The notes: generated by a model not told the origin, from the sequence alone. A DNA stretch of 64,000 nucleotides from Callorhinus ursinus (GCF_003265705.1 NW_020313005.1:19704671-19768670); one strand, 5' to 3'. Shown: positions 44,843 through 57,285, numbered from the stretch's first letter. Numbers and translations: made by a program.

Positions 44843-44925
44843 GGGCGCCTGGATGGCTCAGTCGGTTAAGCGTCTGCCTTGGGATCAGGTCATGATGCCA
44901 GGGTCTTTTTTTTTTTTTTTTTTTA
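44843..44925 (+). repeat. SINEC, 3'-truncated
   Basis: Head GGGCGCCTGGATGGCTCAG through CATGATGCCAGGGTC, then directly a T-run. The 3' half is missing. Confidence 0.85.
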
Positions 44926-45260
44926 AGTCAGTGTTACCCTTGCTTGAGAAATCCTGGCAAAAGGAGATTTGGGAGTGAGGGAAAGAAAGAGAGACACAGG
45001 TAAAATAGAGAAAATCAAGGTGAGACAATTAGTTCAAGTGAATGTTGGGGAGTGTTTGTGGCTTTCCATTATTTAAACTCCACTCTGATCAAAAGCTAAT
45101 GCAGTGTCACTCGCCTGCTGCAGGCTTTGTAAATATCTATCAGGTCTGATAGAAATTATTTATAAAATTTCCTGAGTTAGTAGCTATTTTTGTCTGCCAC
45201 GAAGTCACTTTGAATCATTGAGCATTAATCAACATTAAGGAAAACTAGAAATTCTCAAGG
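44926..45260. other. unassigned intergenic sequence
   Basis: Nothing recognised. Confidence 0.5.
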
Positions 45261-45280
45261 AATTGCTGGCACTTTATTTT

Positions 45281-45470
45281 TTTAAAGATTTTATTTATTT
45301 ATTTGACAGAGAGGAGAGCGTGCACAAGCAGGGAGAGCGGCAGGCAGAGGGAGAAGCAGGCTCCCTTCCTAGCAGGGAGCCCGATGTGGGGCTCGATCCC
45401 AGGACCCTGGGATCATGACCTGAGCTGAAGGCAGACAGATGCTTAACTGACTGAGGCACCCAGGCACCCC
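45281..45470 (-). repeat. SINEC, first of two at one target
   Basis: Minus-strand Can-SINE flanked by TTGCTGGCACTTTATTTT at 45263-45280 and 45473-45490. Confidence 0.95.
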
Positions 45471-45490
45471 AGTTGCTGGCACTTTATTTT

Positions 45491-45692
45491 ATTTATTTTT
45501 TTAAAGATTTTTATTTATTTATTTGACAGAGAGAGACACAGCCAGAGAAGGAACACAAGCAGGGGGAGTGGGAGAGGGAGAAGCAGGCTTCCCGCAGAGC
45601 AGGGAGCCCAATGCGGGGCTCGATCCCAGGACCCTGGGATCATGACCTGAGCCTAAGGCAGACGCTTAACGACTGAGCCACCCAGATGCCCC
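45491..45692 (-). repeat. SINEC, second insertion at the same target
   Basis: Another minus-strand Can-SINE of a different subtype. TTGCTGGCACTTTA lies at 45473-45486 and 45695-45708, so the site carries three target copies around two SINEs. Confidence 0.95.
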
Positions 45693-45829
45693 AGTTGCTG
45701 GCACTTTAAACACAAACACGCTATAGCTGCCTAATTCCTGGGCCAAAGATACTCTATATTTCTGTGGTGATTATATTTTCTAAAGCTAAAATTGAGATAT
45801 ATGATCAGATAATGAGATGAAATATTTTA

Positions 45830-46019
45830 TTTTTTGTTTTTTTTTAAGATTTTATTTATTTATTTGACAGAGAGAGATAACGAGAGAGGGAACACAAGCA
45901 GGGGGAGTGGGAGAGGGAGAAGCGGGCTCCCCGCAGAGCAGGGAGTCTGCTTCTCCCTCTGATCTTCTCCCCTCTCATGTGCTCTTTCTCTCAAATAAAT
46001 AAAATCTTTAAAAAAAAAA
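45830..46019. repeat. head-to-head chimeric SINEC inside one target duplication
   Basis: The left half (45840 to about 45942) is the 3' part of a minus-strand SINE. The right half (about 45943-46019) is the 3' part of a plus-strand SINE of another subtype. Both heads are missing, so the element begins with a T-rich tail and ends with an A-rich tail. AGATGAAATATTTTA flanks it exactly, at 45815-45829 and 46020-46034. Confidence 0.92.
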
Positions 46020-46114
46020 AGATGAAATATTTTAAATTAGAACATTTAACCACCACACCTACTTGACAGAGTAATATTTTCCCATCCTGCTCCCTGTTGA
46101 TAATTGCTTTCTTT

Positions 46115-46949
<835 letters not shown>

Positions 46950-46966
46950 TGATAATTGCTTTCTTT

Positions 46967-47122
46967 ATTGTATATTGGGCAAACTTGACCTTAATCAAGC
47001 CAGTAAAATAACTGGAAATCATCTTGCTTAGATATTAAATATTCTTCAGCAATGTTAGGTCATTATTTTTAATAAACTTTAGTTTTTAGAACAGTTGTTG
47101 GGTCATTTAAAAAAAAATTGCA
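46967..47122. other. unassigned intergenic sequence
   Basis: Continuation of the DNA into which the BTF3 copy inserted; nothing recognised. Confidence 0.5.
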
Positions 47123-47335
47123 GGGGCCCCTGAGTGGCTCAGTCAGTTAGGCATCTGACTCCATTTTGGCTCAGGTCATGGTCTCCGGGTCGAGAGATAG
47201 AGACCTGGGTCTGGCTCCACACTCAGTGGGGAGTCTGCTTGAGATTCTCTCTCTCCCTCTCCCTTTGTCCCCCACCCCTGCTCATGGTCACTCTCTCTGT
47301 AAAATAATGAATAAAATCTTTAAAATAAAATGAGT
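47123..47335 (+). repeat. SINEC
   Basis: Can-SINE of the ATCTGACTCCATTTTGGCTC subtype with an ATGAATAAAATCTTT tail. Confidence 0.9.
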
Positions 47336-47824
47336 TTACAATTCTGGTAGATCTGATTTGCAAAAACAAAAGAGAGAAAAGCAATCCTACTGTATTCAGC
47401 ACTGGGGAGATGATTCATAGAGTATTGTGTACAATTTTGTTTTCCCTAACTGAAGAAAGATGTGCACAACTTGGGAATAGTCCCAAAAAATCAATCAAAA
47501 CATTCATAGGCTAGAAAATAAGCCATATGGAATTTGTCATCCAGATATACTCACACAAATGTGAAATAGTGAACATTCAAGTTTATTCATGACAGCATTG
47601 TTTATAATGGCAAAATACTGAAATCAACCTAAAAGTTCATCAATATGAGACTGGTTAGATGAATTATAGTGCAACTATACAATGGTATTTATTGTAGCTG
47701 TAAAAACGATTGAGGAAACTCTATATTGTGTTATGGAAAGAGCTCTAAGATATACTGTTAAGTGAAGCAAGCAAGTGGAGTGTATGGAGTATGCTGCCAT
47801 CATGTTAAAGAGTAAAAGGAGATG

Positions 47825-47940
47825 GGAGCCTGGATGGCTTAGTTGGTGGAGCATATGACTCTTGATCTTGGGGTTGTGAGTTCAAGCCCCTGTTGGGGGT
47901 AGATATTACTTAAAAAATAAAATCTTAAAAAGAAACAAAG
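47825..47940 (+). repeat. older Can-SINE
   Basis: GGGAGCCTGGATGGCTTAG, then GTTGGGGGTAGATATTAC and an A-rich tail. Confidence 0.88.
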
Positions 47941-47942
47941 GA

Positions 47943-48155
47943 GGGGCACCTGGGAGGCACAGTTGGTTAACAGTCTGCCTTTGGCTCAGGTCATGATCTC
48001 AGGGTCCTGGGATTGAGCCCCACATCGGGCTCCCTGATCAGCAGGGAGTCTGCCTCTCCCTCTCCCTGTGCCCCTCGCCCCACTCCTGCTATCTCTCTCT
48101 CTCTCTCTCTCTCAAATAAATAAAATCTTTTTTTTACAAAAAGAAAAGAAAGAAT
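47943..48155 (+). repeat. SINEC in tandem with the older SINE
   Basis: GGGGCACCTGGGAGGCACAG head, CT dinucleotide run, AAATAAATAAAATC tail. Confidence 0.92.
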
Positions 48156-48385
48156 GATAAATTTATATCATGTATATGACAGATATATTTATATCTGTGT
48201 ATGCATAAACACAATCTCTGAAAGTAGACACAAGAAATCAGTGATAGTGATTATTCATAAAAGGTAGCTGGGAAGTGGATGGGAGACAGAGGGGTAAAGA
48301 GACTTCATATTACAGCTTTTCATACTTTTTGGTTTTTATTCTTGCAAATACGACACCTATTTAAAAACCAAAGAGATTATTTAAG

Positions 48386-48694
48386 TGGACAGCAGAAAAG
48401 AAACAATATGAAGAATGGTAAGGGGGATGAAGATTTAAATTGTGTCTACGTTTGTGAAGAGCCCCAAGTAACACTTCTCATCTGAGTATCTCCATCATCA
48501 GTGTAAATGACCACGTGGTTAACTCAATTGCAAGGACAAACAATAAATGAATTGATTGTGCCATAATACACCTCACTCCTGATTCAAAGACATGGCCCCA
48601 GTTCACAGAAGACTGAATTAGTAACTGATTTTTCCAAAATGACAAGGGATTGGTCAATAAAAGAATAATACAGTTCACTATTCCCTCGACCTAA
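48386..48694. other. unassigned intergenic sequence
   Basis: Nothing recognised. Confidence 0.5.
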
Positions 48695-48865
48695 TAATGT
48701 GTGTAAAGCACTTTATAGTTTGCAAACTGCTTTCACATACATTATCTCATTTGATACATCTTTACCAAAACATTATGTGGTATATAAGACAGAAATTACT
48801 GTTTCTCATTTTACAAATTGAGAAATGGAAATAAAGAGAAGACAGACACTTGTGAGGGTCTCAAC
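48695..48865 (-). repeat. MIR-type SINE remnant
   Basis: TTTCACATACATTATCTCAT and CTCATTTTACAAATTGAGAA follow the reverse MIR/MIR3 pattern. Confidence 0.65.
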
Positions 48866-49062
48866 CAATAGGACATGGTATATGAGACTGGAACTAGCTT
48901 GAAAAATGAGGGACCTATGATCACCAAGGTATTGCCAAGTCGTTGGACTCCACAGATGTACTCATAGCTTTAAAATTCTTCTACTTCGGCTTTTTGCCTA
49001 GAGTTATTTCTCAATTATTAATTTTTCTTTGTTCTGGTTCAGAGATTTAGCTGAATTTCTTT

Positions 49063-49249
49063 CTTTTTTTTTAAGATTTTATTTATTTATTTGACAGAGA
49101 GAGAGCACAAGCAGGGGGAGCAGCAGAGGGAGAGGGAGAAGCAGGCTCCCTGCTGAGCAGGGAGCCCAACGTGGGGCTGAATCCCAGGACCCTGAGATCA
49201 TGACCTGAGTCAAAGGCAGACGCCTAACCAACTGAGCCACCCAGGCGCC
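49063..49249 (-). repeat. SINEC
   Basis: Minus-strand Can-SINE with exact target copies GATTTAGCTGAATTTCT at about 49045 and 49252. Confidence 0.94.
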
Positions 49250-49344
49250 CCGATTTAGCTGAATTTCTGACTCATGTTGTTTCTTCATAGTAAAAGGCAG
49301 AGAATCTCTTTATCTTCCATCCATTCAATCTTACATTTTAATAT

Positions 49345-49490
49345 AGGAATCATGGAAGAGAGCTTATTCAAATGCAGGTTCCTGGCACCTCTCCCCAAAG
49401 ATTCTGAGTCACTGGATATTAGGTGGAGCGTAGGAATATGCTTTTTTTTTTTTTATAAACATGTGGCTATACTTGTCCAGGAGGTCTGAG
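49345..49490 (+). mobile_element. MER5-like hAT remnant
   Basis: GAGAGCTTATTCAAATGCAG, CTCCCCAAAGATTCTGAGTC and GTAGGAATATGC resemble MER5 elements. Confidence 0.6.
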
Positions 49491-50511
49491 CATTGACCTA
49501 AAAAATATGCTCAACAAGAAGTGCAATTATTTGTAACTAATAACTCTGTGTGGCTGATTAAAATAAAAAAGGCATCTCAAATCCTCTTTCCAAGCTCATT
49601 ATTGTTACTGCAAAGAGGCAAAGGCGAGGAGCCGGGAGTGATGATTAGCCTCTAGTGAGTTGAAGAGAAGTCAATGGTGACAACACAAGGTGCTAATATT
49701 TGCCTAGCATTCTGGGGAAGATTCACAAAATTAAATTAAAACTCATCAGATTTATTTCCTTTACCTCTCAAACTCTGAAAGTATGAGATTGAACTCATCT
49801 TGGAAGGTCTGAACAAGTTGCCTATTTGCTTCTAAGAATTTTAAGCGTTGACTGTGTCTATTAAAGGCCCAAGTGGTTTGAGAGTTGGTTGCCCTAGTGA
49901 CTGTCTTTCTCCCTCCACAGTGCCACTGCAGTTGGAGATCTGGTAGGGCACGTCTACGTACGGGTCCCAAATTACATCCAGAAAAGAGAGAACAGAAAAC
50001 CACAGAGGCCTCATCCTGGAGGACCCTTGTTTCTGTAACTTCCTCCCCACTACAATCCCAGGGAAGCCCCTCATTGGGCTTCCTTCAGAGTTTAGACCAA
50101 CATTTATCTTCCTTCAGCTGGCCCCTCCATAAGGAGTATTTTCTGAAAACCACTTTAAAATAATTTAAAGGGCTTAATGCCCAAAGTGCACATTTATCAT
50201 CAGCTGACGGCTTTTATAGTTTTACATAACTTTCTGAGAGTTTTTAACTCTGTACTCATGCCCCAAGGCAATTATTGCAAAGGACATGCTTTTATTAATT
50301 GAAATAATAAATACTTTATAGATGTTCTAGTAAAATGTGATGATTTAAAGTTTAAATGGTATATTGAGTCATTCAAGAATAGCCATAGAGCACACTTCTG
50401 TGAAAGCTAAATGGAAAAATACATGGGGAGAATAAACCCAATGAAAAGTTAAATAATGGGGCACTAGGTAAGATCACAGAAACAATGGAAAGATTTCTAA
50501 GAAAAATCTTC
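49491..50511. other. unassigned intergenic sequence
   Basis: About 1 kb without recognised repeats. Frames at 49761-50003 minus, 49841-50074 minus and 49885-50163 plus overlap one another and have no family. Confidence 0.5.
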
Positions 50512-50528
50512 TCCTCGTGAGTTTTCTT

Positions 50529-50720
50529 TTTTTTTTAAGATTTTATTTATTTATTTGAGAGAGAGAGAGAATGAGAGATAGCACGAGAGGGAAGAGGGTC
50601 AGAGGGAGAAGCAGACTCCCCGCTGAGCAGGGAGCCCAATGGGGGACTCGATCCCAGGACTCCAGGATCATGACCTGAGCCAAAGGCACTCGCTTAACCA
50701 ACTGAGCCACCCAGGTGCTC
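50529..50720 (-). repeat. SINEC
   Basis: Minus-strand Can-SINE with TCCTCGTGAGTTTTC at about 50513 and 50724. Confidence 0.94.
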
Positions 50721-50739
50721 ATCCTCGTGAGTTTTCAAA

Positions 50740-51129
50740 AGACACGTTCACCAGAAATTTCATTTGCCAACTATTTTTCTTGGGTTCAAAGACTAGCAGG
50801 TGCTAACTTCTCTCACTGCCCTGTCAAGTAGATAGAGCATGTCCTCCACAAAAATAAGCGTCATCTGAGCCGTAACCACTTACTGGCCTTATGGAGTCAC
50901 TGAAAACATATTGGCCAATTTCCTGTTCTCCATGCTCTGCCTTATTAGTTGATCGTTAGTCTGCTTTCCAAGAAATAAATAGATAGAGTGACTAGAATTT
51001 TGTCCACGGACAAAGCTGGATGACCTATTACATTGGTCTCAAATCCTTAAACTCTGTTCCACAAAAAACATAAAGAGGATGCTCAGAAGGATGGATGAAC
51101 TTCTGTTCCTTGATAAGAACTTTATTTGA
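50740..51129. other. unassigned intergenic sequence
   Basis: Nothing recognised. Confidence 0.5.
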
Positions 51130-51144
51130 AAAATCTTAACAGCA

Positions 51145-51352
51145 GGGTGCCTGGGTGGCTCAGTTGGTTCAGCGACTGCCTTCGGCTCAGGTCATGATCC
51201 TGGAGTCCCGGGATCGAGTCCCGCATCGGGCTCCCTGCTGAGCGGGGAGTCTGCTTCTCCCTCTGACCCTCCCCCCTCTCATGTACTCTCTCTATCTCAT
51301 TCTGTCTCTCAAATAAATAAATAAATAAAATACTTTAAAAAAAAAAAAAAAG
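51145..51352 (+). repeat. SINEC
   Basis: Can-SINE with AAAAATCTTAACAGCAG at about 51130 and 51353. Confidence 0.94.
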
Positions 51353-51589
51353 AAAAATCTTAACAGCAGCTCAAAGATCTAGGGACAGAAACCTGTCCCG
51401 GAAATGGCAGTCTCTAGGGAAGAGTGGCGAGAGCTCTAATTGTAGCTTTGTCTCTGTCATTCATGTATTACCCACAGTTTCCTCATCCAGAGTTGCAACC
51501 CCAGCACGCTTTTGAAGCCCAGAAGATGAAAGTGGGAAATCGGAAAGTGCAGGAAATGACCCCAGCGTCTGCCACATAATTTCAGACCA

Positions 51590-51800
51590 GCTCTGTCCAA
51601 CGGCTCTTTCAGAGGTATGGACGTGTTGTGTATGTGTGCAGTCCAACACAGAAGCCACTCGCCACAGGTGACTATTAAGCACATGGAAATATGCCAGGTG
51701 TGACCAAGGAACAGAATTTAAAATTGCACTTAGTTTTAATGAACTTAAATAGCCACACGTAGCTAGGGGCTACCACACTGGACCGTGCCACTCTAGGCTT
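51590..51800. mobile_element. hAT-like DNA transposon remnant, family not assigned
   Basis: CTCTGTCCAACGGCTCTTTC, AGAAGCCACTCGCCACAGGT and TAGCCACACGTAGCTAGGGG form the inverted-end pattern of a common mammalian repeat. Confidence 0.6.
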
Positions 51801-52546
51801 CCATGTGGCTTTTCCAGGCATTAGTCACAACAAATTCAGATTTCTTGACGGGTTGAATATGTAAATCTTAACCAACTGCTGAGTTTACACCCAAACTAAA
51901 AGAAATAGGTGGTTGAAAAGTGAAAGGGTGGAGAGAGAGAGAGAGAAAAAAAAGCCCTTTTCTAGTATTGAGTTACAAGGAGGAGAGGACACAATACAAT
52001 CCTACACCAAGTAGATAAAAAAGAAAAATGTAGTTGGTCATTTGAACATGTGGTACCTATATATAACACCAAAAAACTATTTTGTTTCGGTTTTTTTTCC
52101 CCTCTAAACTGAATGGAGTGAATCTGCAGATGAATTTGGCATTATGTAACCTGGTGAAATATAAATGAAATACACCAGGCAGGCCTAAGTGGATGTGGAT
52201 TACATTAAATATTTACACTCCACACAACAGCTCTTTTGTAAAGGGCAATTTTATAAACCAGAAGCTTCAATAATAAAGGGGTGGTAGGGAGGGTTTTGTT
52301 TGTATAAGACCTGCTGTTTGACACCTAGGCCAAAGGCAATCCAACCCAACTGCCGACACGTGAGTTCGGTGTCACAAAATAAAATGATCCAATTGGTTTT
52401 AAAGTGCAGTTGTATGTATAATGAATAAAAAAGATGGGAGCTATCTAAACCAATAAATGTTGACACTGGTTATTTGAGTTAGGTGTTTGCTGTTGTTATT
52501 GCCCTTAACCTTTTGTTTCTCCAGGTTTTCACCATTGAGTTGAAGC
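51801..52546. other. unassigned intergenic sequence
   Basis: AT-rich with an AG run near 51935; no gene or repeat recognised. Confidence 0.5.
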
Positions 52547-52746
52547 TTTTTTTTTTTTTAAAGATTTTATTTATTTATTTGACAGAGCGAGACACAGTGA
52601 GAGGGAACACAAGCAGGGGGAGTGGGAGAGGGAGAAGCAGGCTTCCCGCCGAGAAGGGAGCCCGATGCGGGGCTCAATCCCAGGACCCTGGGATCATGAC
52701 CTGAGCCGAAGGCAAACGCTTAACAACTGAGCCACCCAGGCACCCC
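52547..52746 (-). repeat. SINEC
   Basis: Minus-strand Can-SINE ending GCCACCCAGGCACCCC, with TTGAAGC and CTGAAGC target remnants. Confidence 0.92.
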
Positions 52747-52779
52747 ACTGAAGCATTTTTTAAGCAAAATTTTTTTTCA

Positions 52780-53295
52780 AAAGAGGAAAGCACAATGAAT
52801 AACATGGTAAACAGTCATGTACCTACCACCCAGGTTGAATAGTTGTAGACAATTTGTTCTATTTGATTTGGATCTTTCTTTCTTCCTTTTTTAAAAAAAG
52901 ATTTTATTTATTTATTTGAGAGAGAGAGACCTAGAGAGAGCATGAGCTGGAGGAGGGGCAGAGGGAGAAGCAGGCTCCCCAGTCAGCAGGGATCCTGATG
53001 TGAGCCTCGATCGCAGGACCCCCGGATCATACCCTGAGCAGAAGGCAGATGCTTAACCAACTGAGCCACCAGGTACCCTGAATATTTCTTTCTTTAAAAA
53101 AATAAATAAAACATGATAGCTACAGCTAAAGCCCTTTGTGTCCCTTTCCCCAGTCCCATTGTCTTCTTTCTCCCCAAAAGAAACGATAAATATGAGTGTA
53201 ATGTTTTCCCACGCATTTGAAGTATTTTTCCTACATACATATATATTCATGAACAACATATAGCACTATTTTTTGTGTTTTAAAATTCACAATGT
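52780..53295 (-). mobile_element. old L1M fragment, part 1
   Basis: GGTTGAATAGTTGTAGACAA, ATGTTTTCCCACGCATTTGA and ACAACATATAGCACTATT resemble an antisense L1M. It continues after the younger L1, from 54471. A SINE splits it at 52889-53078. Confidence 0.6.
52889..53078 (-). repeat. SINEC
   Basis: Minus-strand Can-SINE with a one-base deletion in the head (GAGCCACCAGGTACCC). Confidence 0.9.
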
Positions 53296-54460
53296 TCTCC
53301 AAAGAAAACATACAAAATATCCAAGAGGTACATGAAAAGATGCTCAACATCACTCATCGTTATGAGTGATGCAGGGAAATGCAAATCAAAACCACAATGA
53401 GATATCACTCATACCTGTTAGAATAGTTATCATTTAAAAAAAAAAAGAAGAAGAAGAGCTATCATCAAAAGGATAAGAGATAACAAATGTTGGCCAAGAT
53501 GTGGAGAAAAGGGAATCCTTGTGCATTATTGGTAGGAATGTAAATTGATGCAGCCACTATGGAAAATAGTATGGAAGTTCCTCAAAAAATTAAAAATAGA
53601 ATTACCATATGATTCAGAAATTCCACTTCTGGATATATATCTGAAGGAATTGAAATCCTATCTCAAAAAGAGATCTATACCCACCCCCATGTTCATTGTA
53701 GCATTATTCTCAATATCAAGACATGGAAACATCCAATACAATGGAATATTATTCAGTCATTAAAAAGAAGGAAATCTGGGCGCCTGGATGGCTCAGTCGG
53801 TTAAGCGACTGCCTTCGGCTCAGGTCATGATCCTGGGTCCCAGGATCGAGTCCAGCATCGGGCTCCCTGCTCGGCGGGGAGTCTGCTTCTCCCTCTGACC
53901 ATCTTTCCTCTCGTACTCTCTATCTCTCATTCTCTTTCTCTCAAATAAATAAATAAAAATTAAAAAAATAAAAAAATAAAAAGAAGGAAATCTTACCTTT
54001 TGGGACAATATGGGTGTTGAGGACATTATGTTAAGTAAAGTAAGTCAGAGAAAGACAAATACTGTATGGTCTTACTTAAATGTGGAATCTGAAAAAATCG
54101 TACTTACAAAAACAGAGTTGAATGGTGATTGCCAGGGGCTGAGGGAGTGGAGAAATGGGGAAATGTTGGTCATAAAGGCACAAGCTTCCGGTTGTAAGAT
54201 TAATAACTTCTGGGGATCTAATGCACAGCATGGTAACTAGAGTTAACAATACTGGATTGTATCCTTGAAAGTTGCTAAGAGAGTAGATCTTAAATGTACT
54301 CGCCACAAAAAAGAAATAGTGATTATGAGGTGAAGGAAGTGTAACTAACCCTACTGTGGTAATCGTTTCACAACATATGTGTATCAAATCATAACGTTGC
54401 CCACCTTACACTTACACAATGTTACAAGTCCTTGAGATCTCAATAAAGCTGGAAAAATAA
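53296..54460 (+). mobile_element. L1 3' end (L1MA/L1MB type) with target duplication
   Basis: Late ORF2 and 3' UTR: ATGAAAAGATGCTCAACATC, CAAATCAAAACCACAATGAG, the broken frame [20 protein letters not shown] near 53560, then TTGCTAAGAGAGTAGATCTT and a short A-tail. AAAATTCACA lies at 53282-53291 and 54461-54470. A SINE splits it. Confidence 0.87.
53778..53980 (+). repeat. SINEC in L1
   Basis: Can-SINE with AAAAGAAGGAAATCT target copies at about 53763 and 53979. Confidence 0.94.
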
Positions 54461-54470
54461 AATTCACAGT

Positions 54471-54870
54471 GAATTACATTGCATATGTTTCTACAAATTA
54501 CTCTTTTCATTCAATTTTATGTTTCTGAGCGATGTTGTAACATACATGCATATCTTAATTGGACAAATTATTTCTTAAAAGTGCTGCATTAGGGGCACCT
54601 GGGTGGCTCAGTCGTTAAGCATCTGCCTTCGGCTCAGGTCATGATCCCAGGGTCCTGGGATCAAGCCCCACATTGGGCTCCCTGCTCCGCGGGAAGCCTG
54701 CTTCTCCCTCTCCCACTCCCCCTGCTTGTGTTCCCTCTCACTGTGTCTCGCTCTGTCAAATAAATAAATAAAATCTTTAAAAAAAAGTAAAAAATAAAAA
54801 AATTTATATAAAAAAGTGCTGCATTAAAGACCACCACCACAATAATGTTGAAAAGTAACATTCTTATGCA
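54471..54870 (-). mobile_element. old L1M fragment, part 2
   Basis: CATTCAATTTTATGTTTCTG and AATAATGTTGAAAAGTAACATTC resemble the continuation of the antisense L1M at 52780-53295. A SINE interrupts it. Confidence 0.5.
54593..54818 (+). repeat. SINEC
   Basis: Can-SINE with AAAAGTGCTGCATTA at about 54577 and 54812. Confidence 0.94.
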
Positions 54871-54874
54871 ATGT

Positions 54875-55015
54875 AAGGTATAAGCTGGATGTTACCTCAT
54901 TTGAGTTTCAAAACAAGCTGGGAAGCAGATATCGTTATTAATTCCATTTAACAGGTAAAGCAACATAATTCAAGAAGTTCAGGGGCTTGTCCAAGGCTAA
55001 ATAGGTCACAAAAAG
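54875..55015 (-). repeat. MIR SINE remnant
   Basis: CCATTTAACAGGTAAAGCAA and GGGGCTTGTCCAAGGCTAAA follow the reverse MIR pattern. Confidence 0.7.
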
Positions 55016-55548
55016 TAGAAACTGCCCTTGCTCCCTGGCCTTTGCAGGCAGGAGTTTTGTACAATTTGCCTGCCATGGTTTCTTGGGAAGCTAGAATCCT
55101 GGGTTTTCAGTTAGCCCTAAGAGCCAAGAGTGAGAGTAAAAAAATGCTGGACAGAATTCTCCCTTGCTGACTAAGGAAAGGTGAGAGCTGAGAAATCAGT
55201 AAGAGGGAAGAAAATTAGAGCAATTGAGAAAAACAGAAACAGGGGAGGGAGAGGAGAGAGAAAGAATCATTTTGGTTAGGTATGTCATGTTCCCAGATTT
55301 TTGCCTCCATGTCCATAGCTTGGAAAAGACAGTCCAAGGTTTATGAAGACTGAGAGAAGTGGCTTAGATAGTCTTCCACATTTTCAGCGCCCCAGTGGGC
55401 AACCCTAGAGCTATCAGGTAGGACTGAAGGCAGTGCCACACTTCCCTAGAGCAGTGTTTCCCCAGATATAGGAGGGACCAAAGATAATTCTAGATGTTAC
55501 AGTATGGGCATTATTAGTTGAATGGCAGAGTGTGAAAATGAGGTCTTT
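55016..55548. other. unassigned intergenic sequence
   Basis: Purine-rich in part, nothing recognised. Confidence 0.5.
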
Positions 55549-55698
55549 TTTATTTTTTTTTTTTTTAAATAGGCTCTATACCCAGCCCAGAGCCTGATGT
55601 GGGGCTCAAACTCACAACCCTGAGAGCAAGCCTGAGCTGAAATCCTGAGCTGAAATCAAGAGTTGGCTGCCCAACCGACTGAGCCACCCAGACACCCC
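55549..55698 (-). repeat. older Can-SINE
   Basis: Minus-strand copy with a small internal duplication (CCTGAGCTGAAATC twice) and AATGAGGTCTTTTT / AGTGAGGTCTTTTT target copies. Confidence 0.88.
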
Positions 55699-56942
55699 GA
55701 AAGTGAGGTCTTTTTAAGTTGTTTGAATCCCTCTCTACTCAGTTTATTGAACAGTCTGAATCAAGTGGAGAACAAACATGACATGTTTTCTTTTTCCCCT
55801 TCTGCCGTGCTCAGTGGAATCTCTTTTCCCCATTATTTTGTGAAAGAGAGGGGGAAAATGTCTCTTCCCTAAATGATGTCTGATCTTCTCTTGGCTGTGT
55901 TGCCTCTCTGGCTAAAACTTCTTGGCTATTGATGCTCCCTTGTTCCAAGCAACCCAGTTCGGGTTGTCACATTAGTGTGAGGGTGAGCGCTTCAGTGGGG
56001 CCTGCGTTGTTCCTTGACTTAACCACGTAAACCATCACTCATCTCCCAGGAGTCTCAACTTGGGTCATGTACACATCCAACTCCAGGAGGGCATCCTCAG
56101 GCTCCTCTGAAGCCTCTGTCTCCACACCGCATCTGGGGTAGCAGCTCCAGGCCCGGCAGACTGATTGCAATCTCAGTGAGGAGCAGAGATGCCAACTCCT
56201 CTCTTACTATCCCGAGATTTCTGCCAGTGATTCAGGACCCTCACTGCCTCAGGCGGTAGCATTCCTGAACTGCCCCCTCATCTTACTTCACACCTGACCA
56301 AGCCTGAGAAGTCAGGACTGATTTTCCCTACTTCTCTCCCCAGTCCCTCTCTCCAGGCAACTGCTTTTATGGACTTACAGGGGCATAATGATAAAGTAGC
56401 CAGGAGCAGGCTCAGCTGTCTCCTGATAAGCCCTAAGAAGGTTTCTGGCCTCTATTGTTTTCAACTCTGTAAGGGCAGTCGAGGCACAAAAAACCTCCTT
56501 TGTTCTCAGCCTGGGATCCCTGGTTGCCAGTTCTGGTTACATCAAAGAGAAATTCTCTGCTGGTTGTTGGTGCTAGTATGTCAACGTCACCTCTAACATT
56601 TTCAGTCTCCTTTTTCAAGCAGAGAGAGCAAGCCTTCTTGAGGCAACATCTGTCTGCAAACTAAGGCCATTTGGCTTTTCTTGTGTTTATTTTCACAGAA
56701 TATTTTATTTATGACAAATGATATGGATTTTTCCATTTACCATAGTGAGAGAATGTGTTATTTTTAGATGACCTTATGTAAGGTTTTAAAAAGTAATTTT
56801 GTTTAAAGAAAAATATTTGGTTGATAATTGTACAGATGGTAAGTGGACTGGGAAAAATAGTGAAAGTGCTATTTGAAACACTGAGTTTGTGAAACTTATA
56901 AATAAGCCTTAGAAATATGAGTTAAATTGAGCTGAGGCATGT
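55699..56942. other. unassigned intergenic sequence, more GC-rich in part
   Basis: About 1.2 kb without recognised repeats; 55960-56640 is less AT-rich than its surroundings. Frames at 56369-56596 plus and 56433-56618 minus show no family. Confidence 0.5.
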
Positions 56943-57047
56943 ATGCCTGGCTGGCTCAGTCCATAGAGTGTGCATCTCTTGATCTTGGGATTGTGAGTTC
57001 AAGCCCCTCGTTGGGTGTAGATATTACTTAAAAAAAAATAAAATCTT
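56943..57047 (+). repeat. older Can-SINE
   Basis: ATGCCTGGCTGGCTCAGTCC and CTCGTTGGGTGTAGATATTAC, with tail. Confidence 0.88.
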
Positions 57048-57048
57048 G

Positions 57049-57285
57049 GGGCTCCTGGGTGGGTCAGTCATTAAGTGTCTGTCTTCGGCTCAGATCATGG
57101 TCCCAGGGTTCTAGGATTGAGCCCCACATTGGGCTCCCTGCTCAGCAGGAAGCCTGCTTCTCCCTCTCCCATTCCCCCTGCTTGTGTTCTCTCTCTCTCT
57201 CGCTGTGTCTCTCTCTGTCAAATAAATAAAATCTTTTAAAAATTAAAAATAAATAAATGAATGAAATAAAATCTTAAAAAAAGTA
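57049..57285 (+). repeat. SINEC in tandem with the older SINE
   Basis: GGGGCTCCTGGGTGGGTCAG head, with an extended AAATAAATGAATGAAATAAA tail. Confidence 0.92.

Larger units (their letters stand above)
47480..48385 (+). mobile_element. old L1M 3' end, interrupted by SINEs
   Basis: L1M 3' pattern: TGACAGCATTGTTTATAATG, AGATATACTGTTAAGTGAAG, GAGTATGCTGCCATCATG, and after the SINEs TGTGTATGCATAAACACAAT and TTTTCATACTTTTTGGTTTT. Confidence 0.78.
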
